A stretch of 64,000 nucleotides of DNA from positions 62,001 through 126,000 of the forward strand of contig JAEZTQ010000112.1 of the NCBI GenBank assembly GCA_023443625.1, written 5' to 3'. Origin of the DNA: Bacillota bacterium. Its GTDB lineage: Bacteria; Bacillota_A; Clostridia; Lachnospirales; Lachnospiraceae. A program made the translations under genes and the position numbers. Under the pieces are notes generated by a model that did not search any database, was not told where the DNA came from, and worked only from the letters and a program-made list of their open reading frames with translations. Within the stretch, counting starts at the first letter, position 1. Every line of letters begins with the position of its first letter. Positions 63,890-64,000 of this stretch are shown piece by piece.

Positions 63890-64000
63890 CTCCATTCTCC
63901 CCTTATGGCTGGCGGCATAAATATTAATAAAAGTATTGTGGGACTACTTCATTATGCTCTCAATAGATATATGAGCTATGCTAAAACCTTCTCAATATCC

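Noticed and set aside
63977..64000. Possible last seven codons of an upstream gene at the right edge (DIEKVLA, then stop)
   Set aside because: Too short to support. It may be the end of a partner transporter gene, but nothing in 24 bases shows it.
1..64000. tRNA and rRNA genes
   Set aside because: No cloverleaf with GTTCRANYC or rRNA-like conserved segment was recognised in the gaps; only the RNase P RNA was found.

Overview
The window looks like chromosome from a low-GC, Gram-positive anaerobe of the order Clostridiales, most likely a cellulolytic member of the Lachnospiraceae (Lachnoclostridium phytofermentans, Herbinix or Mobilitalea type). The placement rests on a secreted GH5 cellulase with Ig-like domains, QueH, FeoAB, an AP2-domain protein, sigma-A promoters of the TTGACA-17-TATAAT type, strong AGGAGG ribosome sites and a cobalt/nickel-type riboswitch. 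It is inference from gene content; no 16S gene is present. Nearly all genes lie on the minus strand. The exceptions are the AP2/HNH-like gene, the RNase P RNA, and a sugar-phosphate transferase plus LCP pair.

Layout from left to right. 1-7.3 kb: a secreted Ig-like protein cut by the window edge, threonine synthase, a SleB-type hydrolase, an AP2 protein with a degenerate HNH core, a VanRS-like two-component system, and a 284-bp imperfect palindrome. 7.4-14.7 kb: rnpB, then a housekeeping block in the order dgt-dnaG-rpoD-trmK-nucleoside kinase. 14.9-21 kb: feoAB behind a perfect Fur-box palindrome, queH with a CheY-like regulator, hisC, and an aminotransferase behind a tandem operator-like repeat. 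21.4-27 kb: a 1,875-residue GH5 cellulase. 27.4-33.2 kb: a branched-chain amino acid ABC operon (livK-H-M-G-F) followed by a cytidylate-kinase-like gene. 33.4-40 kb: a divergent ClpX with a zinc-ribbon gene, an HtrA protease, an undecaprenyl-phosphate sugar transferase and an LCP ligase. An exact 85-bp repeat in opposite orientations brackets the last three. 40-52.4 kb: an Ig/DUF6273-like protein and a poly(glycerol phosphate) polymer locus (pyruvyl transferase, four CDP-glycerol transferase domains, tagD, tagH, tagG). 52.7-58.6 kb: leuA, and a c-di-AMP operon (two unknown membrane proteins, cdaA, cdaR, HPr). 58.9-64 kb: a P-type ATPase behind a NiCo-type riboswitch, a cell-wall-binding repeat remnant, and an ABC exporter.

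The envelope genes form a coherent theme. The sugar transferase can start a lipid-linked chain. TagD supplies CDP-glycerol. The TagF-like domains build the polymer, which the pyruvyl transferase may decorate. TagGH exports it, and the LCP protein attaches it to peptidoglycan.

The strongest unexplained signals are four: (1) a roughly 60-bp element that ends exactly on the start codons of four unlinked genes (nucleoside kinase, hisC, clpX-like, cytidylate kinase-like); (2) the exact 85-bp inverted repeat pair; (3) the 284-bp palindrome before rnpB; (4) the NiCo-type riboswitch on an ATPase that would otherwise be called a calcium pump.
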